From contig NZ_JACCBD010000001.1 of the NCBI RefSeq assembly GCF_013409595.1, positions 3,100,001 to 3,164,000 of the forward strand: 64,000 bases of DNA. The letters run 5' to 3'. The stretch is from Leucobacter aridicollis. Its GTDB lineage: Bacteria; Actinomycetota; Actinomycetes; Actinomycetales; Microbacteriaceae. Made by a program: the position numbers and the translations under genes. Numbering within the stretch: the first letter of the stretch is position 1; each line of letters begins with the position of its first letter. The notes beneath the pieces were generated by a model. It had not been told where the DNA came from. It searched no databases and was given only the letters and a program-made list of their open reading frames with translations. Positions 41,645 through 51,388 of this stretch are shown here, one piece after another.

Positions 41645-42775
41645 ATGAGCTCCCCCAAACCCCAGCGGCCGGACTCTTCGGCGCTACAACGCGCGCTTGC
41701 CCTGCAAATCGACCTCACGACTGTCGTGGCCCGCGGGGGCGGGACACAAAGATTGCTTGACAGTTGGCGGCTCGAGACTGGGGAGCCTGTTGCCGTGTTC
41801 ACCAGGCTCGGCCAACCTCTCGGGAGAAGCCGCAATTTCTCTGCAGAGTTCCTCGCACCTGTTGGCGAGGCTCTAAAGCATGAACCGCCACGGATAGGTG
41901 AAACGCAGACGCTCGCAGAAGATGGCTTGCCGCACCTCGAACTGACCCCGTTCGCAGGCAACGACATTGTCCGCGGCTTTCTCGTGCGCAACCCCAGCAA
42001 TGACACGAGCGCGCAGCTCGCAATTCCCGCGCTCCGATCACTCCTTGCGCTTGAGTATGAGCGCCATTGGCTACTTGGCGACGCGACTAGAAGGGAGAGA
42101 TCCCACCGCATGACTCGACTCGTTGAGCTCGCAGACAAAGGCGGAGCACGTGCATACCTACGCTCGCTCGGCGTGACAGACTCGGCACTCCGTGGGCTCG
42201 CAGTCGAAGCGAAAAACGATACTCACGCGGAGGTGCTCGTCGATGATTTGTCGGTACTTCTCAACACAAGTCTGATACGCCAGCAAGGCAAGCTCGTCGA
42301 ATGCCTCACAGTCGATGACCCCCGCAGGGCACTATCCGAATACGGCCTGAGTAGCGCAGTCGGTATTGGTACTCTCTTAGCTCCCGAGCACGTCGGCCGC
42401 ACCTTGCGGCAGGCCAAACTCGCCCTGGAGACTAGTCGCCGGGTCGACAGTCCGATCGAGTACCTGGACGGGGCAGCGCATGAGTTTCTTATTCGCATTG
42501 CTCCCCCCACCTATTTAGAGGATTTCGCTGCGGCGGCGCTCGCCCCCATCGAGCACGCTCGCGGCGGCAACGATCTAGTCACTACACTTTCTTCCTGGCT
42601 GAGCGAACGCCGCTCATTAGAAGCGACCGCTTTGCGACTCGGTGTCCACCGCCACACGGTTCGCAATCGCATACAGCGGATCGCACAGCTCACTGGTCAC
42701 GACCTTGAAAGCATCGACGTGCAAACCGAGCTTTGGCTGGCGCTCAAAGCCAAAGGGGCGAACGACGCTACGTGA
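41645..42775 (+). CDS. PucR/CdaR-type transcriptional regulator
   Basis: The 376-residue protein ends with a PucR-type helix-turn-helix: LSSWLSERRSLEATALRLGVH then RHTVRNRIQRIAQLTGHDLESID. The N-terminal part is a shortened sensor module without the conserved PucR-domain opening of the regulator at 37524. A TAAAAT box at 41633 lies 6 bases before the ATG and there is no ribosome site, so the mRNA is probably leaderless. It lies between divergent PpnP and the MHS transporter, one of which is likely its target. Base composition is somewhat less GC-rich than the left part of the window. Confidence 0.85.
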   Translation: MSSPKPQRPDSSALQRALALQIDLTTVVARGGGTQRLLDSWRLETGEPVAVFTRLGQPLGRSRNFSAEFLAPVGEALKHEPPRIGETQTLAEDGLPHLELTPFAGNDIVRGFLVRNPSNDTSAQLAIPALRSLLALEYERHWLLGDATRRERSHRMTRLVELADKGGARAYLRSLGVTDSALRGLAVEAKNDTHAEVLVDDLSVLLNTSLIRQQGKLVECLTVDDPRRALSEYGLSSAVGIGTLLAPEHVGRTLRQAKLALETSRRVDSPIEYLDGAAHEFLIRIAPPTYLEDFAAAALAPIEHARGGNDLVTTLSSWLSERRSLEATALRLGVHRHTVRNRIQRIAQLTGHDLESIDVQTELWLALKAKGANDAT

Positions 42776-42915
42776 CTATATCCGTGGCGGACAATATCCA
42801 GCAGACGACTTGACCACGACGTCCATTCCTTGCCGAGTCCAGTGGTGCCACGCTATTCATGTTCACCCGCTGTCAGCGGCCGGCACGGTCGCTCGGGACT
42901 CAATGAGGAGCACCC

Positions 42916-44286
42916 ATGTCCACCAATACCACCACCACGGAGACTGAGAACCGGACGGTGCTTCGACGCGTGCTTGTCGCGAGCGGACTCGGAACCCTTC
43001 TCGAGTACTTCGACTACGCGAGCTATAGCTACCTGGCAACCACCATCGCAATTGTGTTCTTTCCGGCTGAAGACCGGACAGTAGCCCTTCTCAGCACCTT
43101 CGCCGTGTTTGCGCTTTCGTTCCTCGTCCGCCCATTCGGGGCACTCCTATGGGGCTCTCTCGGCGACAAAATCGGACGGAAGCAGATTCTTGCGACCACG
43201 ATCATCGTAATGTCAGCAGCAACGTTCCTCATCGGTTTCTTGCCGGGATATGCCGCAATTGGCGTCGTTGCCCCAATTCTCCTGCTCACGCTCCGCGTCG
43301 CCCAGAGTTTTTCTGCGTCTGGAGAATACGCAGGGGCAGGGACTTTCGTTGCCGAGTATGCACCGGCGAAACACAGAGGAATCCTCACAAGTGTGGTTCC
43401 AATGGCCGCAGCAGCAGGGTTCTTACTCGCATCGATCATGGCGACCGTGCTCTACGCGGCACTAAGCCCAGGTCAAATGGCATCCTGGGGATGGCGAATT
43501 CCATTCTTTATTGCGGGACCATTGGGCCTGATCGGGTTGTGGCTTCGCGCGCGGTTGGAAGATACCCCGCAGTTCCGCCGCCTGCAGGAAAGAGAGCGCG
43601 AGCTTCAGTCCATCGAGAGCGGCAACGAGACCCCGAACAGTGCGCGTTGGTCAGAGATCCGCAGCAGCCTGCCAGCGATGTTGAAGGTCTTACTCGTCAT
43701 GTCACTCAACGCTGGGGCGTACTACCTGCTGCTCAGCTACGTTCCCACGTTCCTCATTGAAGAGGCCGGCATGTCACCAGCAAGCTCGACGCTCGTGGTC
43801 ACAATTGGGCTCGTGGCCCATATCGCTCTGATCCCTCTGATGGCACGTTTCTCCGACCGCATCGGACGCAAACGTACACTCCTCATTTCGAGCGCCTCCT
43901 TCATACTGCTGAGCTACCCGATCATGCTGCTTCTCTCGCAGGGTGGCGTCGTCCTCGCCACACTCGTGCTCGTAGCATCCCTCGTCTTCTTCGCGATGAA
44001 CGATGCAGTATTCCCTGCCTTCTTCACTGAGATGTTTGGCACCAAGTCCCGATACCTCGGGTTTGCGCTACCGTTCAATGTTGGCGCGATGTTGTTTGGT
44101 GGGGTCGCCCCGCTGATCGGAACATGGCTCATCGCGTCGACTGGTAACTCCGCGTCGCCGGCATTCTTCCTCATTGGAGTCGGCACGCTGTCACTAGTCG
44201 GGCTCCTCTTCACCCCCGAGACAGCGCGGACTGACCTTGTCGACGTCCAGAAAGACGTGGGCACCGCTCCTGTTCATACCCTCTAG
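42916..44286 (+). CDS. MHS-family MFS transporter
   Basis: The 456-residue metabolite:H+ symporter-type major facilitator has GTLLEYFDYASYSYLATTIA in helix 1, LLWGSLGDKIGRKQIL in loop 2-3, SASGEYAGAGTFVAEYAP in helix 4-5 and ARFSDRIGRKRTLL in the second half. Members import dicarboxylates, shikimate, betaines or aromatic acids. AGGAG precedes the ATG. It follows the regulator after 140 bases and ends before a strong terminator. Its likely partner is the regulator at 41645. Confidence 0.9.
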   Translation: MSTNTTTTETENRTVLRRVLVASGLGTLLEYFDYASYSYLATTIAIVFFPAEDRTVALLSTFAVFALSFLVRPFGALLWGSLGDKIGRKQILATTIIVMSAATFLIGFLPGYAAIGVVAPILLLTLRVAQSFSASGEYAGAGTFVAEYAPAKHRGILTSVVPMAAAAGFLLASIMATVLYAALSPGQMASWGWRIPFFIAGPLGLIGLWLRARLEDTPQFRRLQERERELQSIESGNETPNSARWSEIRSSLPAMLKVLLVMSLNAGAYYLLLSYVPTFLIEEAGMSPASSTLVVTIGLVAHIALIPLMARFSDRIGRKRTLLISSASFILLSYPIMLLLSQGGVVLATLVLVASLVFFAMNDAVFPAFFTEMFGTKSRYLGFALPFNVGAMLFGGVAPLIGTWLIASTGNSASPAFFLIGVGTLSLVGLLFTPETARTDLVDVQKDVGTAPVHTL

Positions 44287-44384
44287 GCGGCCTTCGATTC
44301 CATGCGGCCGGCACTTGAGGTGTCGGTGATACGCAAGAGCCGACTTCGGTCAAAGATCACCGCGAAAGATGACAGACATTAGAA

Positions 44385-44417
44385 GGCGGTCCAGGGCGGA
44401 ATACGCCCTGGACCGCC
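44385..44417. terminator. Bidirectional terminator hairpin
   Basis: A perfect 14-bp stem (ggcggtccagggcg at 44385-44398 with 44404-44417) has a 5-base loop, between the convergent MHS transporter and PEP-mutase-family genes. Confidence 0.87.
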
Positions 44418-44472
44418 GCTGCGCACGGTGCCGAACCGAGCTTCGCGGCGGCCCGAACGGGAGCCCCCTCCT

Positions 44473-45249
44473 CTAGTTCAGCTCGCGCACCGACGCCGGG
44501 ATCGCCCCGTCGCGGTAGAGGTCGATCGCGAGATCCTGATACGCGGTCAGCGCGACCCGCTGCGTCATCGGGCCGTACGAGATGCGGGCGACCCCGAGAT
44601 CCTCGTACTCGCGCGCGGTGAGCGCGCCGGGCAGCCCGATCACGCTGATCTTCCGCTCGCCGATCCCCTCAACGAGCCTGCGCGTGGTGTCCGCGTCGAG
44701 CACGCCGGGCACGAACACGACGTCCGCGCCCGCGGCGAGATAGGCGCGCCCGCGCTCGATCGCATCGGCGATGGACTCCTCCAACGGCCGCCCACCCGCG
44801 CGCACGAACGCGTCGGTGCGGGCGTTAAGCGCGAACGGCACACCCTCGACGGCGCCGGCAGCGACGACGGCCTCGATCTCGGAGACGAACTCGGAGAGCG
44901 GCCGCAGCCGGTCCTCGATGTTTGCGCCGACAGCGCCAACGCCGATGACGCGGCGCACCGCCTCCCCCGCGTCGCCGTAGCCCGCGTCAAGGTCGGCGCT
45001 CACCGGCACCTCTCCCGCGGCCTCGACGATGCGTCCGACCATGTCGAGAGTCAACTCGAGCGGGATCTCACCGTCGGCGTAGCCAAACGTCGCCGCGATC
45101 GAGTGCCCGGCGGTCGCGATCGCACGCGTCTCGGGGAGGGCCGCGACGGCCTTCGTCGAGATCGCGTCCCAGACGTTGACGACGCGAAGAATCTCAGGGG
45201 CTGCGTGAAGTTCGGAGAGGCGCTGGGCCTTGGATGCCTGGGTAGTCAT
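44473..45249 (-). CDS. Isocitrate lyase/PEP mutase family protein
   Basis: The 258-residue TIM-barrel protein has VVNVWDAISTKAV, the Mg-binding SADLDAGYGD, ANIEDR and FALNARTDAF, which define the PEP mutase/isocitrate lyase superfamily. It lacks the KKCGH loop of isocitrate lyase, so a C-C lyase for oxaloacetate, 2-methylisocitrate or a related 2-oxo acid is more likely. It is monocistronic, convergent with the MHS transporter. The ATG at 45249 matches the family N-terminus. Confidence 0.88.
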   Translation of the reverse strand: MTTQASKAQRLSELHAAPEILRVVNVWDAISTKAVAALPETRAIATAGHSIAATFGYADGEIPLELTLDMVGRIVEAAGEVPVSADLDAGYGDAGEAVRRVIGVGAVGANIEDRLRPLSEFVSEIEAVVAAGAVEGVPFALNARTDAFVRAGGRPLEESIADAIERGRAYLAAGADVVFVPGVLDADTTRRLVEGIGERKISVIGLPGALTAREYEDLGVARISYGPMTQRVALTAYQDLAIDLYRDGAIPASVRELN

Positions 45250-45345
45250 GCCGCCACGCTACCAATCGACGCGGTGCCGCGGTAGGCCTCGCGCTGTGGG
45301 GTTGCTGGTAAAGCGGTGCTGTTGCTCGCGCGCAGTGGTCGCACG

Positions 45346-46383
45346 CTACTCATTCGAGTTCCCGGAGGATCGCGCTCCGATGCGCCAACTCACCTGATGC
45401 ACACCGCCCGGCGCGAGGCGCACGAGCCCGGTCTCAAAACCGTAGGCATGATCGTTAAAGGCATCAGGTGAACACGTCATGGGTTCGACCGCGAGCCCTA
45501 GTCGCGTGCATTCGGGCACGGATAAGTCGGCTGTGTGAATCTGCACCCATGGGCATCCGGGTCCCCAGGTCATCTCAACTCCGTCACCGTTTTGATCGGT
45601 GAGCGCGACCGCCGCGAGTTCTTCGGAGTCCCGGACGAGATCGGTAAATGCATGGTCAATCTGTGCCGCGCCAATCTGGCGTGGGGTTCGAAAGTCAAAA
45701 CGAGAAGCATCCACAGCGTCAACTGGCACAAGACTGAGTGGTGCTAGCCCCGGCTCACTAACTTCTAGGACGCTGGCAGCGGGTAGCTCCAAAGTCCATG
45801 AATCGAGTGTCCCGCTGGGTGCGCGCAAATACGGGTGTGGACCAGTACCCCAGGGCGCTTCCGTATCGCTTTCGTTTGTTGCGGTGACTCGCTGGGTGAG
45901 ACCGGCCTCGTCAAGTGTGAAAGTGCTCTGCACTCGTACACGCCAAGGATAACCATCACTGGGATCGATCACCGCTTCGAGGGTGAGCTCGGCGTCCGAG
46001 AGAGTCCGACTCAGTGCTGAAACAGCAGCGCCCTCAAGCGGTAGAAACCGATGCCATGCCAACAAACCATGTAGCGCATGACCACGGCTCGGCTCATTGA
46101 TGGGTACCCGATACTCCCTATCGCCGTAGCGGTACACTCCCTTGACAATGCGGTTCGGCCATGGCGCAAGCAAGGCTCCGCGGTAGGCAGGGCGTGTCTC
46201 GTCTGGCCCGAATGGGACTACCAAGTCACGGCCTCTCACCCGCAACCGGCGCAGCGAGGCACCAATGCTTACGATCTCCGCTTCGACATCTCCGTGTCGT
46301 AGCGAGTAGGCCTCGCCATAGGCCAGCATGGTGCTGGAGTCTTCTCGCATCGCAGCACCAACGTCTGCGAGTTCCTCACTCAT
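45346..46383 (-). CDS. Aldose 1-epimerase family protein
   Basis: The 345-residue mutarotase-type protein interconverts the alpha and beta anomers of free sugars. It shows [29 protein letters not shown] with a catalytic His, and [11 protein letters not shown] with the second His. The N-terminal 25 residues are not conserved and the start could be the ATG near residue 12 or 19, but ATG 46383 overlaps the araA stop by 4 bases. As last gene of the arabinose operon it probably feeds the correct L-arabinose anomer to AraA. Confidence 0.9.
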   Translation of the reverse strand: MSEELADVGAAMREDSSTMLAYGEAYSLRHGDVEAEIVSIGASLRRLRVRGRDLVVPFGPDETRPAYRGALLAPWPNRIVKGVYRYGDREYRVPINEPSRGHALHGLLAWHRFLPLEGAAVSALSRTLSDAELTLEAVIDPSDGYPWRVRVQSTFTLDEAGLTQRVTATNESDTEAPWGTGPHPYLRAPSGTLDSWTLELPAASVLEVSEPGLAPLSLVPVDAVDASRFDFRTPRQIGAAQIDHAFTDLVRDSEELAAVALTDQNGDGVEMTWGPGCPWVQIHTADLSVPECTRLGLAVEPMTCSPDAFNDHAYGFETGLVRLAPGGVHQVSWRIGARSSGNSNE

Positions 46384-47888
46384 CGGCCAGCCAGCCGATA
46401 GGAAATCTCATTCCAGCGCAACTCTTGCTCGAAGCCTCGTGCCGAAGTGTCAGCACCGATTTCGAGCAGCTCGGTTCCAGTCATGCGCGCGAAGTCTCGG
46501 AACGCTTCAACCCCAATTTGTGTCGTCATCACTGTGTGATGCGCAGCGCCGGCGGCAAGCCAGCAAGTTGCGGAAGTATGGAAGTCCGGCTGCGGCCGCC
46601 ATACCGCATGCCCCACCGGAAGCTTTGGGAGGTCAGGGGACGTGACGTTGGTCACAGTGTTTGCCACGAGTCTGAACCTGTCTCTCATGTCGCTGAGGGA
46701 GACGACCAGAGCCGGACCAGGATCAGCAGAGAAGACGAGCCGCACTGGGTCAGCTTTGCCTCCGATGTCCAGTGGGTGAATCTCCAGTCGCGGCCGAGCA
46801 GAAGTTACCGAAGGAGCTACCTCGAGCATATGCGCTCCAAGGATGCGTTCGTCTCCCGGTGTGAGGTCGTAGGTGTAATCCTCCATAAGCGTGGCACCAC
46901 CCGGCAGCCCCTCACCCATTACGTGCGCCAGCCGCACAAGCATCGCGGTCTTCCAATCGCCCTCAGCACCAAAGCCGTACCCCTCTGCGGTGAGGCGCTG
47001 CACGCCGAGCCCCGGTAGCTGTGCCAGCGAACCAAGGTCTTCAAAGTTCGTTGTGAAGGCGCCGAACCCGCCTTCCTCGAGGAAAGCTCTCAGCCCGGCT
47101 TCGATCGCCGCCCCGTCGCGCAAAGAAGCGTGCCGGTCTCCACCACGGCGCAGCTCGGGAACAACCTCATAACGAGCCTCGTACTCCTGAATAAGGAGAT
47201 CAACCTCGCTGGTTCGCACGGCCTGAACTCTCTCTGCTAGTTCATTGACCGACCACGTATTGACGTCGACCCCAAAGCGGATCGCTGCCTCAGTTTTGTC
47301 TCCCTCGGTGACAGCTACGTGACGCATGTTGTCACCGAACCTGGCGATCTTCAAGCTGCGGAGGTCAGCAAGGCCGGCCGCTGCGCGTTGCCAGACCGCC
47401 ACCTCATTTACAACCCGCGCCTCAGATACGTGGCCCACCACTGTTTTCCTCGGCACACCCATGCGGGTCTGAATGTACCCGAACTCACGGTCGCCATGAG
47501 CGGCCTGGTTAAGGTTCATGAAATCAAAGTCGATGTCCTGCCAAGGAATTTCAACATTGGCCTGCGTATGAAGGTGCAACAAGGGCTTTGCTAGAGCGTC
47601 GAGCCCAGCGATCCACATTTTGGCTGGACTAAAGGTATGCATCCAGGCGATCAGCCCGATCACTTGGGGGTCTGTATTGGCTTCGAGGGCAAGTTGACGG
47701 ATCCCCTCGGCACCGATGACCACTGGTTTCCACACCACTCGAATGGGCAGTGACCCCAATGCTTCGACAACACGCCTCGATTGCTCAGCGACCTGCCGCA
47801 GAGTGTCCTCGCCGTAGAGAGACTGGCTCCCCGTCACGAACCACACCTCTTGCTTAACGAATGTATTAATGAGAGCAGGTTTGCTCAT
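46380..47888 (-). CDS. araA: L-arabinose isomerase
   Basis: The 502-residue enzyme converts L-arabinose to L-ribulose using Mn2+. It has the family start [22 protein letters not shown] and the metal-binding region [11 protein letters not shown] (His) with the later [13 protein letters not shown]is pair. Length and all conserved blocks match bacterial AraA. It overlaps araB and the epimerase gene by 4 bases each, so translation is coupled. With AraB and AraD it gives a complete arabinose route to xylulose 5-phosphate. Confidence 0.96.
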   Translation of the reverse strand: MSKPALINTFVKQEVWFVTGSQSLYGEDTLRQVAEQSRRVVEALGSLPIRVVWKPVVIGAEGIRQLALEANTDPQVIGLIAWMHTFSPAKMWIAGLDALAKPLLHLHTQANVEIPWQDIDFDFMNLNQAAHGDREFGYIQTRMGVPRKTVVGHVSEARVVNEVAVWQRAAAGLADLRSLKIARFGDNMRHVAVTEGDKTEAAIRFGVDVNTWSVNELAERVQAVRTSEVDLLIQEYEARYEVVPELRRGGDRHASLRDGAAIEAGLRAFLEEGGFGAFTTNFEDLGSLAQLPGLGVQRLTAEGYGFGAEGDWKTAMLVRLAHVMGEGLPGGATLMEDYTYDLTPGDERILGAHMLEVAPSVTSARPRLEIHPLDIGGKADPVRLVFSADPGPALVVSLSDMRDRFRLVANTVTNVTSPDLPKLPVGHAVWRPQPDFHTSATCWLAAGAAHHTVMTTQIGVEAFRDFARMTGTELLEIGADTSARGFEQELRWNEISYRLAGR

Positions 47889-49504
47889 GAGAAGTTCTCC
47901 TTGTGTGAGTTCTGAAGCATGAGAATCGCATCGACACCACGTTGGTATCGGTTGAGGTACTCGTCATAGGCCGCTACTTGCTCGTGTGATGCGACCACCG
48001 AACGATGGCCGCCTTCTTGGAGCACGACGTCGTCAAGATAGTCCGCGAGCGAGCGACCGCGCCCGTCTAGCAAGTATGAAGCGAGTAGAGCCATACCCCA
48101 GGCGCCTCCTTCCGGCGCAGTATTTGGGACAACGATTTCCGTATCGAGCGCTTGGGCCAGCACAGTCTCTGCGGCGCCCGGGGTGCGAAACACACCTCCG
48201 TGCGCAACCAGATGATCGACGGAGATGCCTTGTTTCGCCAGGGAACGCATGCCGACGGCGAGCGCCGCGAACACCGCGTCAAGCTGCGCTCGGGTAGTGC
48301 CCGCCAACGAAAGCGGTGTGCCCGGCCTGCGAAGCAGAAGGGGCAACCCATCAGTGAGGTTGAGCACTGGTTCGCCCGCAACGAGGTTCAGCGCGAGCGG
48401 CCGGCTAAGGTCGTTTGGTACACTCATCGCTTCGGAAAGTAGTACAGCGAATGCTCGATCAGGCTCGACTTCCCAACCCGCCGCTTGAGCAAATCTGACG
48501 AACAGCTTGACCCAATCCGAGAGCTCGCTGGCCCCGTTGTTACAGTGAACCATTGCTACATCAGCGCCATCAGGAGTCGCCACCAGGTCAATTTCGGCGC
48601 GTACCTCTGTAGGTCGATGTTCAAGCACGATCATCGCGAAGACACTCGTGCCCACGCTGACATTGCCGGTGCGCGGGCGCACTGCCCCCGTGGCAACCAT
48701 GCCGGTGCCAGCGTCTCCCTCAGGTGGGCACAGAGGGATGCCAGCAGCAAGTTCCCCGCTGGGATCGAGGAGCTTAGCTCCGAAGTCCGTCAGGTTTCCT
48801 CCTGCCTCACCCGCGAGCAGTACGCGTGGCAAGACCCGCTCAACAGATGCCCGGCCACCAGGCAGTCTGAGGGAGGCAGAGAACTCATCAAATTCTCGGA
48901 TCATTCTGGGGTCAAACTCGCGACTCCCTTCTGCAATCGGGAATAGTCCAGATGCGTCACCAATCCCCAGCACCCGCTCGCCGCTTAGCCGCCAGTGAAC
49001 GTAGCCGGCCAGCGTTGTCATAAACGCAACTCGAGGTACGTGCGGTTCATCATCAAGGACCGCCTGACCGAGGTGCGCGATGGACCACCTCAAAGGTACA
49101 TTCACCCCGAAACGCTCGGTGAGTAAAGCGGCCGCCCCGCCCGTATTCGTATTGCGCCAAGTACGAAATGGCACGAGCAGCTCGTCTGCCTCATCGAACA
49201 CAAGATAGCCGTGCATCATCGCGGAAACCCCAAGTGCGGCAAAGGTCTTCGGTGCGACCCCGAGGCTTCGCTTTGCTGCAGCCACGAGTTCTGCGTAAGC
49301 CCGTTGGACACCGCCCCACACTTCGGTAAGGTCATACGTCCAGTGGGTTCCGTTGAACGTGGTCGACCACTCGTGGGTGCCCGCTGCAAGGACCTGACCC
49401 GCAGCATCTGTGAGACACGCTTTAATACGTGTTGAGCCAAGTTCGATGCCAAGCCGAGCTTCTCCAGCCGCTATGGCCCTGGCTGCGGTTTCAGCGTCGA
49501 TCAT
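47885..49504 (-). CDS. araB: Ribulokinase (FGGY family)
   Basis: The FGGY carbohydrate kinase is 539 residues from ATG 49504 (a start at 49525 gives 546). It has [14 protein letters not shown] at the ATP-fold start and [27 protein letters not shown] in the middle (blocks of the family), and [19 protein letters not shown] near the C-terminus. In this operon it phosphorylates L-ribulose to L-ribulose 5-phosphate. The start overlaps the end of araD by 14 bases, or 35 with the upstream start, and no ribosome site distinguishes them. Other FGGY substrates are possible, but the AraA/AraD context decides for ribulokinase. Confidence 0.9.
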   Translation of the reverse strand: MIDAETAARAIAAGEARLGIELGSTRIKACLTDAAGQVLAAGTHEWSTTFNGTHWTYDLTEVWGGVQRAYAELVAAAKRSLGVAPKTFAALGVSAMMHGYLVFDEADELLVPFRTWRNTNTGGAAALLTERFGVNVPLRWSIAHLGQAVLDDEPHVPRVAFMTTLAGYVHWRLSGERVLGIGDASGLFPIAEGSREFDPRMIREFDEFSASLRLPGGRASVERVLPRVLLAGEAGGNLTDFGAKLLDPSGELAAGIPLCPPEGDAGTGMVATGAVRPRTGNVSVGTSVFAMIVLEHRPTEVRAEIDLVATPDGADVAMVHCNNGASELSDWVKLFVRFAQAAGWEVEPDRAFAVLLSEAMSVPNDLSRPLALNLVAGEPVLNLTDGLPLLLRRPGTPLSLAGTTRAQLDAVFAALAVGMRSLAKQGISVDHLVAHGGVFRTPGAAETVLAQALDTEIVVPNTAPEGGAWGMALLASYLLDGRGRSLADYLDDVVLQEGGHRSVVASHEQVAAYDEYLNRYQRGVDAILMLQNSHKENFS

Positions 49505-50183
49505 CGGTCTGCTGCCCATAGACATTTTGGTACCTGTCGTAAAGCCGATCGATCATCTCTGCGGGTAGCTCTTGGATATTGCCTCCTTGGCGAGCAACGT
49601 GAACCGTGCGGGCTGCGTCTTCGAGCATCACTGCCGCTTTCACCGCCTCCTGTGCCGAAACACCAATAGTGAATGGGCCATGGCCTTGCATGAGGACTGC
49701 GCGCGAACGGTGCCCTCGCAGTGTGTCGACGATGCCTCGCCCGATCGAGTCGTCGCCGATGATCGCAAGTGGCCCCACTGGAATCGGGCCTCCGAACTCA
49801 TCAGCCATGGCCGTAATCACGCACGGGATCGCTTCACCCCTCGCCGCCCAAGCAACGGCATGGGTCGAATGAGTATGCACCACTCCGCCGACCTCGGGCA
49901 TATGGCGATACACGTACGCATGGGCTGCGGTATCGCTCGATGGAGCCCGTTCACAGCCCTCGCTGCCAGGAACCACGTTTCCATCGAGATCACAGAGCAC
50001 AAGATCTGCAGCCGTGAGCTCGTCATACGAAACCCCCGAAGGCTTGATGACGAACAGATCGCGGCCAGGTACGCGGCCGGAGACGTTGCCTCCAGTCCAC
50101 ACGACAAGACCTGCGCGGACTAGTTCTTGATGCAGTCTCGCGACTTCTTCACGCAGCCGAGAGATACCTTCTACTTCTTCCAT
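49491..50183 (-). CDS. araD: L-ribulose-5-phosphate 4-epimerase
   Basis: The 230-residue class II aldolase-fold enzyme converts L-ribulose 5-phosphate to D-xylulose 5-phosphate. It shows VVWTGGNVSGRVPG and KPSGVSYDEL (phosphate site), the zinc ligands HTHSTHAVAWA and GHGPFTIG, and APSSDTAAHAYVYRHMP. ATG 50183 is preferred because GGAGG lies 5 bases before it; the frame upstream lacks a site. It is the first gene after the promoter and operator at 50226-50243. Confidence 0.95.
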   Translation of the reverse strand: MEEVEGISRLREEVARLHQELVRAGLVVWTGGNVSGRVPGRDLFVIKPSGVSYDELTAADLVLCDLDGNVVPGSEGCERAPSSDTAAHAYVYRHMPEVGGVVHTHSTHAVAWAARGEAIPCVITAMADEFGGPIPVGPLAIIGDDSIGRGIVDTLRGHRSRAVLMQGHGPFTIGVSAQEAVKAAVMLEDAARTVHVARQGGNIQELPAEMIDRLYDRYQNVYGQQTDDRR

Positions 50184-50225
50184 GAATCCTCCGTTGGTAC
50201 TCCATGTCACCGTCGCGCTCTGCAC

Positions 50226-50243
50226 AATGTTACCGGTAACATT
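50226..50243. promoter_or_regulatory. LacI-type operator upstream of araD
   Basis: aatgttaccggtaacatt is a perfect 18-base palindrome with a central CG, the form bound by LacI-family repressors. A TAGAAT box lies directly on its upstream side (minus strand), so bound repressor would block the araD-araB-araA-epimerase promoter. A tgttacc half-site lies at 50274-50280. The adjacent LacI gene is the obvious ligand. Confidence 0.8.
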
Positions 50244-50289
50244 CTAGCTTGTCGGCAGTCAATACTTAGGTACTGTTACCTGTTGGGGC

Positions 50290-51300
50290 TCAGGCCCGAG
50301 GCGCTGCGGCCGTAGAAGCACGCACCACAAGTTCCGGTGACTCTGGAGCCTGTTCGATGAACTCCCCAGTTATTTCAGCGACGCACCGGCGCGCTTCGCC
50401 AACGATATCGACCCGCACAGTCGTGAGTGCCGGAACAAGGAACGGAGCATCAGGAATATCGTCAAACCCGACGATACTCACGTCATGCGGCACACGCACG
50501 CCGCGGTCCCGGAGCCCAGAAATCACACCAAGGGCCGTTTGGTCGTTAGGGGCCACTACCGCAGTCGGCCCTCCCTTACTTGCAACCGCGGCAGCGAGCT
50601 CTTCCGCTAGAGCCGCCCCGGAAGCAGCAGTCCATTCGGCCTGCAAGCGCAAAACCGGCTGCAACCCCTCAGCCAGCAATGCCCCATCAATACCTTCAGC
50701 TCGCGACAAGGCTTCGAGCCATAGGCTCGGGCCCGACACTACGGCAATGCGGGAGTGGCCCAGGCCGACGAGATGCTGTACTGCGAGTGCAGCGGCTTGA
50801 ACCTGCGCTGCGCGGCCCTCCCCGTCGTGAAGCGCGCGAATTGGGACGCCATAATTAGCACCAAGCAGCATCTGCATCGTTTCCTGACAGGCCGCAGTGA
50901 CGATCAAACCGTCGATCCCTTGAGTCAACAGATACTCGGCGGCCTCGCGCACCGATGCCGCATCAGAGCTGTCTGCATAGGCGGTGGCAATCCACCTGCC
51001 AGCCTGTCTAGCTGCCGACGCGAGAGCAACCAGGCCCGCGCCAGGACCGTACAGCGAGGGGTCACCCGAGATAATTCCTATCGTACGAGTTGAACTCGTA
51101 CCGAGAGCTCGAGCCGCATTATTTACGCGATAGTCGAGCTCGTCAAGAACCTGCTGCACGCGCTCGCGAGTCTCTGGTTTGATGCTCGGGTGCCCGTTGA
51201 GTACCCGAGACACGGTCTGCGGCGATACCCCCGCGAGCTGAGCCACATCGCGCACTCCAGCCCTGCGGCGTGGCGCCACTTCACCTGTTCCAGCACTCAT
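50290..51300 (-). CDS. LacI family transcriptional regulator
   Basis: The 336-residue repressor has the LacI headpiece VRDVAQLAGVSPQTVSRVLNG (residues about 15-35) and a hinge helix NNAARALGT. The periplasmic-binding-like core contains SLYGPGAG and the conserved VGFDDIPDAPFLVPALTTV. Its gene lies between GH127 and araD on the same strand, with GAGGAGG before the ATG. It probably senses L-arabinose or an arabinose-containing sugar and releases the palindrome at 50226-50243. It may also control the glycosidases, but no second full palindrome was found before them. Confidence 0.93.
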   Translation of the reverse strand: MSAGTGEVAPRRRAGVRDVAQLAGVSPQTVSRVLNGHPSIKPETRERVQQVLDELDYRVNNAARALGTSSTRTIGIISGDPSLYGPGAGLVALASAARQAGRWIATAYADSSDAASVREAAEYLLTQGIDGLIVTAACQETMQMLLGANYGVPIRALHDGEGRAAQVQAAALAVQHLVGLGHSRIAVVSGPSLWLEALSRAEGIDGALLAEGLQPVLRLQAEWTAASGAALAEELAAAVASKGGPTAVVAPNDQTALGVISGLRDRGVRVPHDVSIVGFDDIPDAPFLVPALTTVRVDIVGEARRCVAEITGEFIEQAPESPELVVRASTAAAPRA

Positions 51301-51388
51301 TGTGCCTCCTCGTCGACTCCAACATTATCTCTCTTAAATACGGCGAGCTCTCTTCTTCGCAGAAGCATTCGCGCCTCGGCACCACTGA

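Noticed and set aside
44473-45249. Isocitrate lyase identity for the PEP-mutase-family gene
   Set aside because: The protein is only 258 residues and lacks the KKCGH catalytic loop.
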